From the NCBI GenBank assembly GCA_010093685.1, contig MU006239.1, positions 629,530 to 693,529 on the forward strand: a stretch of 64,000 nucleotides of DNA. Reading direction: 5' to 3'. Of the stretch, positions 23,985 to 33,153 are shown piece after piece. Position numbers and translations under genes: made by a program. The first letter of the stretch is position 1, and each line of letters starts with the position of its first letter. Below the pieces are notes generated by a model, which was given only the letters and a program-made list of their open reading frames with translations, was not told the origin of the DNA and made no database searches. Source of the stretch: Ophiobolus disseminans (taxonomy: Eukaryota; Ascomycota; Dothideomycetes; Pleosporales; Phaeosphaeriaceae).

Positions 23985-24007
23985 CTGCAAGTGCATGTGA
24001 GTGTACA
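23985..24007. repeat. 23 bp repeat, copy 2
   Basis: Matches 18564-18586 with a single mismatch in the same orientation. Here it lies 150 bp before the inverted duplication carrying the secreted protein gene. A 65-codon frame at 24001-24198 beside it has no recognised motif. Confidence 0.6.
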
Positions 24008-24156
24008 TAGCAATTTCAAACGCTCAACTGCGGCAAAGGCTCGTCGGCCCGTCGCGAATCCACGCCGAGGGCGGAATTATTGCACCGGGCAATCACACCT
24101 ACGTCTTGTCAGCTTGGGACTACGAAAGCGCATCTAGTGTAATTACTGTACCAGCA

Positions 24157-24860
24157 AGCACCCTTGTCTATAAGCACCTATTCGAGACTAGTAATTAATA
24201 ACAGCCAGCGGCACAGTCAGTTGGAACACGCAGCTCCTACTGCATAGGGCATTACTATTGAAGATCAGTAGACTATAGCCCACAAATCATCTTGAGACGG
24301 CGTTGGTATAATCGTTTCCCAGCGGTGTAAGCGGTCTCTATATGGCACAGTCAGAGGTACAGTCAGAGGCACAGTCGGAGGCACAGTGTAGACTACTTGA
24401 GTACTTCAAGCACTACATTGCCCGCATGTTGTAGATTAGTTCAAATCTTTTTCTTGCAACTATACGAGACATCTAAGACTATGGCCCTAATCACTCTCAG
24501 CCGCATTGCACTTCTTTTTGTTATCTTTTCATCAATTGCTGCTTCAGAGAGCGTATCCTGTAAGGCTCTAATTTCGACCGACAGTTGCCGGTATACTTGC
24601 CAATGCACTTGCTTCGGAGCCAGCCTTGCTTGCAACCCTGCCTCCCCTTTATGTAATGCCTTTACTCTCACTACATGTGAGAAAAATTGTGATTGCGACC
24701 AACCAAGAAGCGATACGGAGAGTAAGAAGAGTGTCGCGTTTGCTACACAAGAAACGTACGTGCTTTCCGTATAGCATTTTTAATTCAATACTAACAGTAA
24801 AACTGAAGAGGTCACTAAAAGATACCAGCCGAGGTCGAGGCTAGAGATAACAGGCTATCG
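24157..24860 (+). repeat. Inverted duplication, left copy
   Basis: About 0.7 kb that is repeated, inverted, at about 32095-32808. The copies share the flanking ACAGCCAGCGGCACAGTCAG stretch, a 12 bp minisatellite of the GGCACAGTCAGA type (near 24340-24390), and the gene for a cysteine-rich protein. They have diverged by many point changes, so the duplication is not recent. The Copia element and a solo LTR lie between them. Confidence 0.85.
24481..24808 (+). CDS. Small secreted cysteine-rich protein, effector candidate
   Basis: ATG 24481 opens a classic signal peptide (hydrophobic core RIALLFVIFSSIAAS), then a short mature part with ten cysteines (DSCRYTCQCTCFG; PLCNAF; CEKNCDCDQP). Read straight through, the frame ends at TAG 24772-24774. 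A 53 nt intron (24756-24808, GTACGT donor, TACTAAC branch, AAG acceptor) would instead give a short C-terminus ending Thr-Gly-His at TAA just beyond 24808. The donor, branch and acceptor are also kept in the second copy, which favours splicing. Small size, signal peptide and even cysteine number fit fungal apoplastic effectors, but no named family is recognised and the role is inferred. Confidence 0.65.
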
Positions 24861-24913
24861 TCATGGGCGAAGGAACGTGCGACTCGGAAGCAGTGACGCC
24901 TTCTTATAGTACT

Positions 24914-24918
24914 TATTG
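24914..24918. repeat. Target site duplication of the Copia element (TATTG), left
   Basis: TATTG here matches 30447-30451 immediately after the 3' LTR, as expected for a 5 bp LTR-retrotransposon duplication. Confidence 0.9.
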
Positions 24919-25040
24919 TGTTGCACGCTAGCAGGGTTATCCCTACGCTCTCTCTTTCTGCACATATATATAGCTTCCCTCGTTCATAGCTATACAATCA
25001 ACTCAGTCATTCATTCTCCTTCCATATCACATACGTGAGA
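24919..25040 (+). repeat. Copia 5' LTR
   Basis: 122 bp starting TGTTGCACGC and ending ACGTGAGA, containing the TATA-like CACATATATATAGC. Identical to the 3' LTR. It keeps many CpA dinucleotides unmutated. Confidence 0.95.
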
Positions 25041-25057
25041 GTTATGAGCCCGGATTC
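25041..25057 (+). other. Primer-binding site, initiator tRNA-Met internal (half-tRNA) type
   Basis: GTTATGAGCCCGGATTC follows the LTR directly. Its first part is complementary to the anticodon stem-loop of initiator tRNA-Met (…GGGCUCAUAAC…), not to a tRNA 3' end. This is the half-tRNA priming known from Drosophila copia and Ty5. The same 17 bases follow the LTR of the miniature element at 39641. Confidence 0.75.
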
Positions 25058-25324
25058 GCACACAGCAATCTTTAACTACTAAAGTTCACTTAACTGCCAT
25101 CTCTTTGGCCCTACTATCCCTACGGACGTCGACCACCTCGCGTCTCTAAGGACACAACAACTGTCGTAATCTCTCGACAACATATCGCAATCTTGCGATA
25201 CACTGCTATCTCTTTGGCATCACTCTGTCCCTAGATTGACACTGAACACTTCACGTCTCCGGAGGATACACCAGACACACCGGCACATCCGCATCTCGCA
25301 GTCATCACCAACCTGCTATTCAAT

Positions 25325-28300
25325 ATGGCATTATTCGAAACCCAGAGGTCCACTAAGACCCTTGTTATCCTTACAAGGCCTGAGGAGTGGTCTCTTTGGC
25401 TGTTTCAACACAAGGATAAAGCAGTTTCACATAGCGTATGGGAGTACTGTGATCCATCAGCCCCTACACTATCTGCTCTTTATCCACAACCCGAGCGTCC
25501 TATACTTCCTGAAGGAGCACTCACTTCAGACGTTCTTCAAACACAGCGCATGAAGCTTAGCGAATAGGAATGGAAGTACAAGGAATGGCACCAGAAAGAC
25601 AAAGCTCTTAAGGAGATTTGCACCGAGGTAGCCTCAACAATCTCCACTTCCTTAATTCCGCTCATTCAGAATGACGCTACTGCACACGCACGACTTATCA
25701 AACTCAAGGCCTACATAGCTCCTTCGGACCTATTAAGAAGAAGAGAGCTTCGCGCCAAATACGACGCTCTACGAGCACTAAAGCCACGCAATACTAGCAT
25801 CGACAAATAGCTAGACAAATGGATACGCATCACTGATCTCATGGCCACACTCGACATGCCTGAGATGAAAGGAGGACAAGTACAAGAAGAGTTTCTTGTC
25901 ACCGCCAACAAGGTACATGAAACCTAGGCTACAGCCGAGCTCCGCAAGCTCTTGGATCTACAGGAGACACTAGGGGTTCAAGACTTAGATCTACCGACGA
26001 TCACTACCCTAGTTGCTAGCTTTAGACAATTTCTCCGAATCATGAAACCGCAAGGATCCACACTTAGCTCCTTTGGCGCTTCTCTCGGAATTGCTGACAC
26101 CAGTACCACCGAAGAAGGAACTAGCTAGAAGCCTCAAGCAAATCGAAAACAACCACTAAGGAAATGCATCTGTCTAGAGGAACACTGGTACTCAAAGTGC
26201 GCCTATGTCAACCCTGCAGTTTGTCTAGCAGGATGGACACTAGATCCCGAGATCGAAGCTAAGTTTAAAAAAGCCAAGAAGAATCCAATAATTGCCAGGC
26301 AGCTTTAGAAAGCTGCAGACAGACAAAGCGCAAAGGCTACATCCGAAACAACGACAACACCGATCGCGTTTGATTATCAACCCTACAGCATGGCTTGCTC
26401 CTTTTAAGCCTTCTCATCAACTAATCATGTATCCAACCCACCGTACATCAACCGATGGATTATAGATCCTAGATCAAACATCCACATCATTAACAACTCC
26501 AAGTCATGGAGGTAGACCCACACTCGATACAGTACACCTAACGAATCCTTGTACGCTAGATCGCAATCAGTCTCTATTAGCGAATAGGGCAATGTTGTTA
26601 TTCCAATTAAGACACCAAGTGGCATACAGGACATCCAACTCACCAACGTTGCCCTAGTGGAAGGTTTCTTCGCCAACATCCTCAGCCTCTCGCGCTGTAA
26701 GGACATGGAGATCCACTTTGATTCTAGAAAGAATCACCTGTACCAAGCAACTCCGAACAACGTTGTTGCTCTCCTAGACTACTAAGCAGGCCACTGGCTT
26801 ATCGACGCGGATGATAGGAAACGTCCAAATGCCACCTCACTGCAGTCTATGGCTGCATTCAAGCCATCACATAATCCAAAGCCTCACCTTAAGGCTACGG
26901 CAACGGAAGCACATCACATCTAGGCCTATCTAGGGCTAGATACTATCCGACATCTAGAAACATCTGTACGAGGCTTCAAGCTTCAAGGCAGTGATCCTCC
27001 ACTATCCTGGAAGGAATGTGAGGACTGTGCCCTCACCAAAATGAACCAGCAGATTTCACGGCGTATACTAGATACAGTCGCTACACGACTATTTGAGCGC
27101 ATCGCTATTGACCTGGTTTACCTAGTACCACAAGGAGAAGAGTGCTACAATGGCGACAAGTACGCTCTCTACGCTGTCTGCCAATTTTCCAAATAGCATG
27201 AGATTTCCTGCCTCCACAATCGCCTCAAAACTACACTCATTCCCGCTGTCTTCAATCTCATTAAGAAGATCTAGCGACAGCTTAGCTACAAGTACTTTGT
27301 CATTATTATTAGATCTGACAACGAGAAGGGACTTAGTCGCGACTTTGCTGCCGCTTGCAAGAGTGTTGGCATTAAGGTCGAGACTACGGCCGAGAACACT
27401 AATGAGCAGAAGGGTCTTTAAGAGGCAGCTAGTAAGACTATCATGCAACGCACTCGCGCCTTGCGCATCTTATCAGGACTCCTAAAAGCTCTCACAAATG
27501 AGCTTGCTGTAGCAGCAGTCTAACTGCTCAACACCACACTGGTGCAATCACTTGATTAGAAGACACCTCACGAAGTTGTCTTCAACACAAAGCCCTCTGT
27601 AGCTCACTACTCACTAATTGGATGTCGAGCCTACGTCTATCGCAGAGACATCAAAGCTGCTGACAAGACTAAGCCACGAGCGCACATCGGATACCTGGTT
27701 GGATACGACTTATCTAACATCTATAGAGTCTGGCTACTAACACACGACCGCGTAATTAGGACAAGAGACGTCATCTTCAATTAGCAATTCTCCTACAAGG
27801 ACGACACGCTCAACAAGGTTACTGCAGGCCAGATCACTAAACAAGAGGTAGAGACTCTAGATCTCGAACAACCTCACTTCACTGCGACTGCCAACGACCT
27901 CTACACGACCGCGTAATTAGGACAAGAGACGTCATCTTCAATTAGCAATTCTCCTACAAGGACGACACGCTCAACAAGGTTACTGCAGGCCAGATCACTA
28001 AACAAGAGGTAGAGACTCTAGATCTCGAACAACCTCACTTCACTGCGACTGCCAACGACCTCTACACAACAGAGCAACTGGATCGGCATCTCGAAGAAAT
28101 AGAGATCTTAGACGCACGTGCTGACAATTTAAGCACTACGCCTAATGCCAGGAAGGACTAAAGCCTAATGGACTCAACTAGAGGCACTATGAGTTCTCCA
28201 CGCTTTCCAACTCCAAGCTCGCTAACACTAGAGTATCAATCACCATCACCACTATCACCATCTAACTCAACAATAGTGGTTCTACTACGCCCAACTCTAT

Positions 28301-30228
28301 TAATGCAATCTCGCCACGCGTACGATACACCTAGCTATCTTCTAGATCGTTACAACAACAATGCACCGCAAGCTCTCAATCCAGAAATTGGAGAACAGAA
28401 CGTGATCACTAGAAGCAGACGGAGCCGCAGAGCCCAAAACAACAACGGAGTTTCATCAAACTTCTTCACCTACTACGGGACTTTTGCAACAGCTCTTCAC
28501 CTAACACTTCACTAGAAGGTCACTACTATTGTCCCAAAGACAAAGCTTCATCGTTCCCAATTGCCTGAACCGCCTAAGAGGTTCAAGGACGTCTCTAATT
28601 ATCCTTAAGCAGACTTGTACTAGAAAGCTATGCAAAAGGAGATCGATGACTGCTGGAAGAAGGGATGCTTTGAGAACACTAAAACGACTCCATACACTGC
28701 TAACGCAGAGATCCTGCCCCTTATGTGGGTATTTACTAACAAGTTCGACAAAGACGGCTACTTCTTGAAAGCCAAAGCACGTCTAGTAGTTAGAGGTGAT
28801 CTCCAACTTCATTAGGGTGACACCTACGCTGCTACACTAGCAGCCAAAACCTTTCGAGCCCTTACCGCAATGGCAACCAAGTTTGGATTACTCATGTTCT
28901 AGTACGATGCTATGAACGCCTTCCTCAATGCTCGTGTACCAAGGAAGCTTTATTGCAATACACCTGAAGGCTTCACAACTTAGTTTAGAGCGCTTCTCCT
29001 TCTCCGCCGAGCACTATACGGCCTGAAGGAAGCACCTTTGCTCTGGTACTAGGACCTCACTAATACGCTTCAAGAACTTGGTCTTAAACAGATCACAAAC
29101 ACGCCATGCCTCTTTGCTAACAACAATCTTATTGTCTTCTTCTACGTTAATGATATTGTTGTTCTGGTACATCTATCAAAGCTTGAAATCCACAAGGAAT
29201 TCCAGGAGAAGCTCTTCAAGAAATACGAGCTCAGATCTATAGGTTAACTCAACTGGTTTCTTGGCATACGCGTGATTCGCGACATGTCTCAACAATCAAC
29301 CTGGCTTATTCAAGACGCCTTTATCGACAAGGTAGCAACCAAATACAACCTGATGGAAGGAGCAACTACCTTACTAAATTTCCTAATGGCTGATACTGAC
29401 CTCAAGCCAAACACCGGAGTGATTGATGAAACACTGAAGAAACGATACTAGCAACTAGTTGGCTCCTTAGCCTACATCTCAGTGTTCACAAGACCCGATA
29501 TCTCACTCACCTACTCAATTCTCTCTCGATATCTCAACAGTCCTGGAGAACAACACCTACGCGCTGCACTTCATGCCTGGCGCTTCTTAATTAAAACACG
29601 CAATCTTGCTCTGAAGGCCTCAGCCTTCACTCCTGACAACACGGGATACTCTATCCCTAGGACCGCTTTCAACCCTGAGCCCATCTTCTTTGGAGCATCA
29701 GATGCATCATTTGCAGACGACCTATCTACCAGAGCTAGCTCAGATGGCTTTCTCTTCAAGCTCTTCGGAATGCCAATTGACTGGAAAGCCACTAAGCAAC
29801 GATCAGTCACAAAATCAACCACAGAGGCTGAACTCTACGCTCTTAGCCGCGCTGCCTCAGAATTGATTTAGTGGAACAACCTCTTTGACCAGCTCAATTT
29901 CAAGACCGGCATTACACCAGTCATCTATTGCGACAACAAGCAGACAGTTGGCATTGTGACTAAGGCAACAGAAAGACTTCAAACCAAGCTCAAACACGTC
30001 GACATTCATCAACTCTGGCTGCGCCAAGTAGTTGAGAGAGAGGAGGTGAACGTACAATGGATTTCCACCGCCCAAATGCCCGCCGACGGTCTTACGAAGG
30101 CACTACCAATGCAAAAGCACATCGAATTCACACGTCAACTAGGACTTGAGGACAACACTAAGCGTCTCCTTAGTCTTCAAAACAACCAAACTCCTGAACT
30201 GCCGAGCAACCTAGGCAGCTGGCACTAA
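25325..30228 (+). pseudogene. Copia gag-pol polyprotein with about 27 in-frame TAG/TAA codons
   Basis: ATG 25325 starts gag (zinc-knuckle-like region near 26170: CICLEEHWYSKCAYVNP). A protease-like stretch follows near 26455 (WIIDPRSNIHIINN). Then come the integrase zinc region and core (DLVYLVPQGEEC, IIRSDNEKG, NEQKG…EAA), where the D, D and E are all present. Reverse transcriptase has YDAMNAFLNARV and YVNDIVVL (YVDD changed), and RNase H has GASDASFADD and VTKSTTEAELYALS. Every stop is TAG or TAA; none is TGA, and those in alignable motifs fit Gln (for example before QLVGSLAYI). The only frame change is explained by a 161 bp tandem duplication. Stop at 30226-30228. Confidence 0.9.
27743..28064 (+). 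repeat. 161 bp tandem duplication within the Copia polyprotein
   Basis: Two adjacent copies (27743-27903 and 27904-28064) begin CACGACCGCGTAATTAGG. The junction shows short CTCTACAC/ACACGAC homology. 161 is not a multiple of three, so the frame moves; the frames before and after differ by exactly this amount. Both copies share the same TAG, so the duplication arose after that mutation. Confidence 0.9.
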
Positions 30229-30310
30229 TACACAAACCTTGTTCACTCATTTCACTATTCAACAGAGACAGTTATGTCAGTCTCTACACTACAGCCTTAC
30301 GCTGCACTAC

Positions 30311-30324
30311 AGTCTGGGGGGGTG
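30311..30324 (+). other. Polypurine tract of the Copia element
   Basis: AGTCTGGGGGGGTG directly precedes the 3' LTR, the expected plus-strand primer position. The core CTGGGGGGGTG is identical in the miniature LTR element at 39898-39908. Confidence 0.8.
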
Positions 30325-30446
30325 TGTTGCACGCTAGCAGGGTTATCCCTACGCTCTCTCTTTCTGCACATATATATAGCTTCCCTCGTTCATAGCTATA
30401 CAATCAACTCAGTCATTCATTCTCCTTCCATATCACATACGTGAGA
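30325..30446 (+). repeat. Copia 3' LTR
   Basis: 122 bp, identical to the 5' LTR and followed by the TATTG target duplication at 30447-30451. Confidence 0.95.
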
Positions 30447-30451
30447 TATTG

Positions 30452-30802
30452 TCAGACCTAGCAGCTCAACCTCATCAGTACATCGTCATCTCATATCGGT
30501 CCGATACATGAGCACGGCACATTCTAGTACCTTCTATGTAACGGTTTGGGCTCTGCCCAGACCTACTCTAGTACGAGTTGGGATAGCTCATGTACGGTCA
30601 TGTATATAAGCGGATCTGCCCACCTCAGATAGTCAATTCAGCGCAGTACTCCCCCTCTCCACGCACCGTAACACTTAATACGAGGCATGCTGCCTTAATA
30701 CAGACATGTATATGCTATCAGCGGTCTGCACTCACCCCTGAAGTCTCGGGACGAACGAGGCATGCTACATTAGTGTAGGCTAGGCACGAAGTGGCCAGTA
30801 GA
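30452..30802. other. Non-coding stretch with a TATA-like motif
   Basis: Contains TGTATATAAGCGG near 30601 and a downstream CT-rich stretch, arranged like the promoter part of an LTR. No second copy, target duplication or coding region supports a specific element. Confidence 0.3.
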
Positions 30803-30807
30803 ACAAG

Positions 30808-30996
30808 TGTCACGGTTGAGGGCATCTCCTGCCTCACGTGCAGTGGCACCTCACCTCTGGTGAGATGATGCTGCCTTTCCTGCACTAGCACTGTTTACAG
30901 CCCTCACCCATATATACAGTTCGTAGCTTCATTCAATACAACCTCAGTTCAATCCTTCAATTCTTCCTGCATATACGCTGTCTCCACACCGCGACA
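30808..30996 (+). mobile_element. Solo LTR of a second LTR-retrotransposon family, with TSD ACAAG
   Basis: 189 bp beginning TGTCACGGTT and ending CACCGCGACA, flanked by ACAAG at 30803-30807 and 30997-31001. A diverged copy of the same LTR lies at 43460-43649. The internal region is absent, so it is the product of LTR-LTR recombination. Confidence 0.85.
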
Positions 30997-31001
30997 ACAA
31001 G

Positions 31002-31488
31002 TGAAGCAGATAGCACAATAATGTTCTCGCACATAGTAGTTGAAACATCCGGGACGTAGCGGTATGATTAACCTCGAGCAGGGTGAGTCATCAGTACAGT
31101 GGTATGAACGAATATTGGCGCTACTTCAAGGCATATGAGCGGTAAATGCGCTTTTTTAAGATAGTCTACGATCGAGTGAGGACGCATCAGTGTGCTAGAA
31201 GTAAAATATCGAAACGTCTCCGGGACTCGCCAATCAGTGCAGTTGATGAGCGGGCTCGATAGTTGCTATCAATCCTTCGCCATTTTCTGCGTCAAGCGTG
31301 ACCAGAGTTTCCATCGAGTAGCCTTTTTTGCCATGCCATCGGGAGGCCCTGAGTTCTACAGCAGTGACTCCGAACATGATAGGAGTGCCGTCGATGCTGG
31401 CTGTACTAGCGACACATCACGGCCATACATAACGCAGCTGAAACGGAAGAAGCTTCGCGACTCTCTGTCCAAGAACTCCACACTGCAT
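31002..31488. other. No supported gene
   Basis: A 103-codon plus frame (31192-31503) contains SGGPEFYSSDSEHDRSAVDA, a disordered acidic stretch that could be a gene fragment. It lacks any recognisable domain. Confidence 0.25.
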
Positions 31489-31866
31489 TCACAGCCTCAC
31501 TAGTCCCCTCCACTCGGACGCGGTCACTAAGGAGGCGTTAAACTTCGTCATAGACTCGCTCAATTCAGCAATCGAGGTTTCATATGCCGGCGGAGGACTG
31601 CTGGGAATGTGACCGATCAATATACAGAGCAGTACTACGTTGACGGCAGCACTAATCGAGTACAAGAGTGGAAGCAGGATGCGATCGAAGCTTAGTCTCT
31701 TGCACTTAGCAGTGATGCCGGAGCCATGTTCTGTCTTGAATGCGATGCGCATATATCGATGTCCATCTTCCCAAGCGGTTAATATCATGCTTGCAGTGAA
31801 GTTGAGAGAGGTAATTATTGCACTTGAGAAAGGTGTTAAGTTTGGGACATAGACAACAGGAGCCAT
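31489..31866 (-). CDS. Hypothetical protein with one membrane segment (fragment?)
   Basis: ATG 31866 to TGA 31489 gives 125 residues. A hydrophobic segment near residues 67-90 (SISAAVNVVLLCILIGHIP) is a plausible transmembrane helix, followed by a Pro-rich turn and a polar C-terminus ending EWRGLVRL. The first half contains two Ser/Thr-rich stretches. I do not recognise the family. It may be the remaining exon of a larger gene, since minus-strand frames continue upstream to 32035 in another frame. Confidence 0.35.
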   Translation of the reverse strand: MAPVVYVPNLTPFSSAIITSLNFTASMILTAWEDGHRYMRIAFKTEHGSGITAKCKRLSFDRILLPLLYSISAAVNVVLLCILIGHIPSSPPPAYETSIAELSESMTKFNASLVTASEWRGLVRL

Positions 31867-32094
31867 AGTTTGAAGCGATCAGCCTTAAGCGTAACGATGC
31901 GTCCAAGGCGCGAGGCATGGAGACATCAAGACGCAGAAATATCCTAATGCTCATTGCCGCCAGATGACGCGGAACGACCGCCTTTGCCCGAACAGCTAGG
32001 CTGCTAATGACCCTTGTCCTAACTCTGTAAATCATCTAACCCTTCTGTGCGTTCCTTTGCCCATCAGGATAGCCATAACGCCTCTCCCAAGTCG

Positions 32095-32808
32095 ATCGTA
32101 TCTGTCATCCCTAGCCTCGTCTACGGCCAATAGCTTTTAGCAACCCCTTTAGGTTCATTGTTAGTATTAGCTCAAGAAAGCTTTGCGAAAAGCACGTACG
32201 TTTCTTATGCAGCAAACGCAACACTCTTCTTGCTCTCTGTATCGCTTGCCTCCGTAGTATTCGTCCTTGCGGCACAAATACAGTTTCCATAACATGCAGC
32301 TTCTGCAACGGCGTTGCATAAAGGGGAGGCAGGGTTGCAAACTAGGTTGGCTCCAAGGCAAGTGCATTGGCAAGTATACCGGCAACTGTCGGTCAAAATT
32401 GGAGCCCTACAGGATATGCTCTCTGAAGCAGTAATTAATAAAAAGATAACAAAAAGAAGTGCAATGCGGCTGAGAGTGATTGGGGCTATAGTCTTAGATG
32501 TCTTGTATAGTTGCAAGAAAAAGATTTGAACTAACCTACAACATGTGGGAGATGTAGCGCTTAAAGTACTTAAGTGGTCTACACTGTGCCTCTGACTGTG
32601 CCTCTAACTGTACCTCCGACTATGCTACATAGAGACCGCTTACACCGCCGGGAAACGATTATACCAACGCCGTCTCAAGATGATTTGTGGGGTACAGTCG
32701 TCTGATCTTTAATAGTAATGCCTATGCGGTAGGAGCTGCGTGTTCCAACTGACTGTGCCGCTGGCTGTTATTAATTACTAATCTCGAATACGTGCTTATA
32801 GACAAGGG
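32095..32808 (-). repeat. Inverted duplication, right copy
   Basis: Reverse-complement counterpart of about 24157-24860. It includes the same minisatellite (near 32580-32630) and the same gene. The homology ends at the stretch reading GCCCTTGTCTATAAGCAC on the minus strand. Confidence 0.85.
32205..32489 (-). pseudogene. Second copy of the cysteine-rich secreted protein, start codon lost
   Basis: All ten cysteines of the first copy are kept (DSCRYTCQCTCLG; PLCNAV; CYGNCICAA) as is the signal-peptide core (RIALLFVIFLLITAS). The codon matching the start of copy 1 is ATA (32489-32487) instead of ATG, a G-to-A change. The frame reaches TAA at 32205, where copy 1 has CAA. The intron donor, branch and acceptor beyond it are conserved. 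Both lesions are RIP-type transitions, so this copy is probably silent, unless translation starts elsewhere. The variable loop between Cys7 and Cys8 differs from copy 1. Confidence 0.7.
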
Positions 32809-32854
32809 CACTTTGGACCGATAGAACACCTGGCGGAATTACTGGAGGAGGTAG

Positions 32855-33145
32855 GTGAGCATTCTCGCGCGGAGGAAGTGCTGTCTGCCGACGGAGAGGG
32901 AGACGATGACGGAGGAGGCCGAGAAAGGAGCTGGAAAGGGGGGAAAGGCGATGACAACGGGGCCGAAGAAGAGCTTGAATGGGACGATAAGAGTGAGGAC
33001 GACATGGGTGGCCTTTTTGTCACCCAGGCCAATGACGAGGAGTTGGCGAGCAGTAAGTTAGAATTCCCAGATCCGGATGCCACCCGAGAGCGGCCGCATC
33101 GGAGTTCGAGGACGATGCGCTAACCAGCGATGTGCTGCAGACGCT
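32855..33145 (+). pseudogene. Fragment of an acidic low-complexity protein, paralogous to 36720-36900
   Basis: The plus frame (32878-33123) is rich in Asp/Glu/Gly (EEELEWDDKSEDDMGG), then QANDEELASSKLEFPDPDAT. The segment 33025-33150 is clearly related at the DNA level to 36755-36885, including the ending GCTCCTGTGAG/GCTCCTGTAG. The hAT element inserted exactly at the end of this copy. The family is unknown. Confidence 0.45.
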
Positions 33146-33153
33146 CCTGTGAG
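33146..33153. repeat. hAT target site duplication (CCTGTGAG), left
   Basis: The 8 bp CCTGTGAG recurs at 36496-36503, the duplication length expected for hAT. Confidence 0.85.

Larger units (their letters stand above)
24919..30446 (+). mobile_element. Ty1/Copia LTR retrotransposon, 5.5 kb, complete but coding-defective
   Basis: Two 122 bp LTRs (24919-25040 and 30325-30446) are identical base for base and flanked by TATTG on both sides. The interior starts with a primer-binding site and ends with a polypurine tract. Its domain order (gag, protease region, integrase, reverse transcriptase, RNase H) defines Copia. Identical LTRs mean a recent insertion. The polyprotein nevertheless holds about 27 TAG/TAA codons, an Asn in place of the first Asp of YVDD, and a 161 bp tandem duplication that shifts the frame. 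Confidence 0.95.

Noticed and set aside
24335..24395. CRISPR-like array of GGCACAGTCAGA repeats
   Set aside because: The units are directly adjacent without unique spacers; it is a minisatellite in a eukaryotic genome.
5521..30228. A nuclear code in which TAG and TAA mean Gln
   Set aside because: TAG also falls on conserved Trp in the HET/P-loop and hAT genes, and the FtsJ-like, 45846 orphan and secreted-protein genes end naturally at TAA or TAG. Ordinary RIP explains more.
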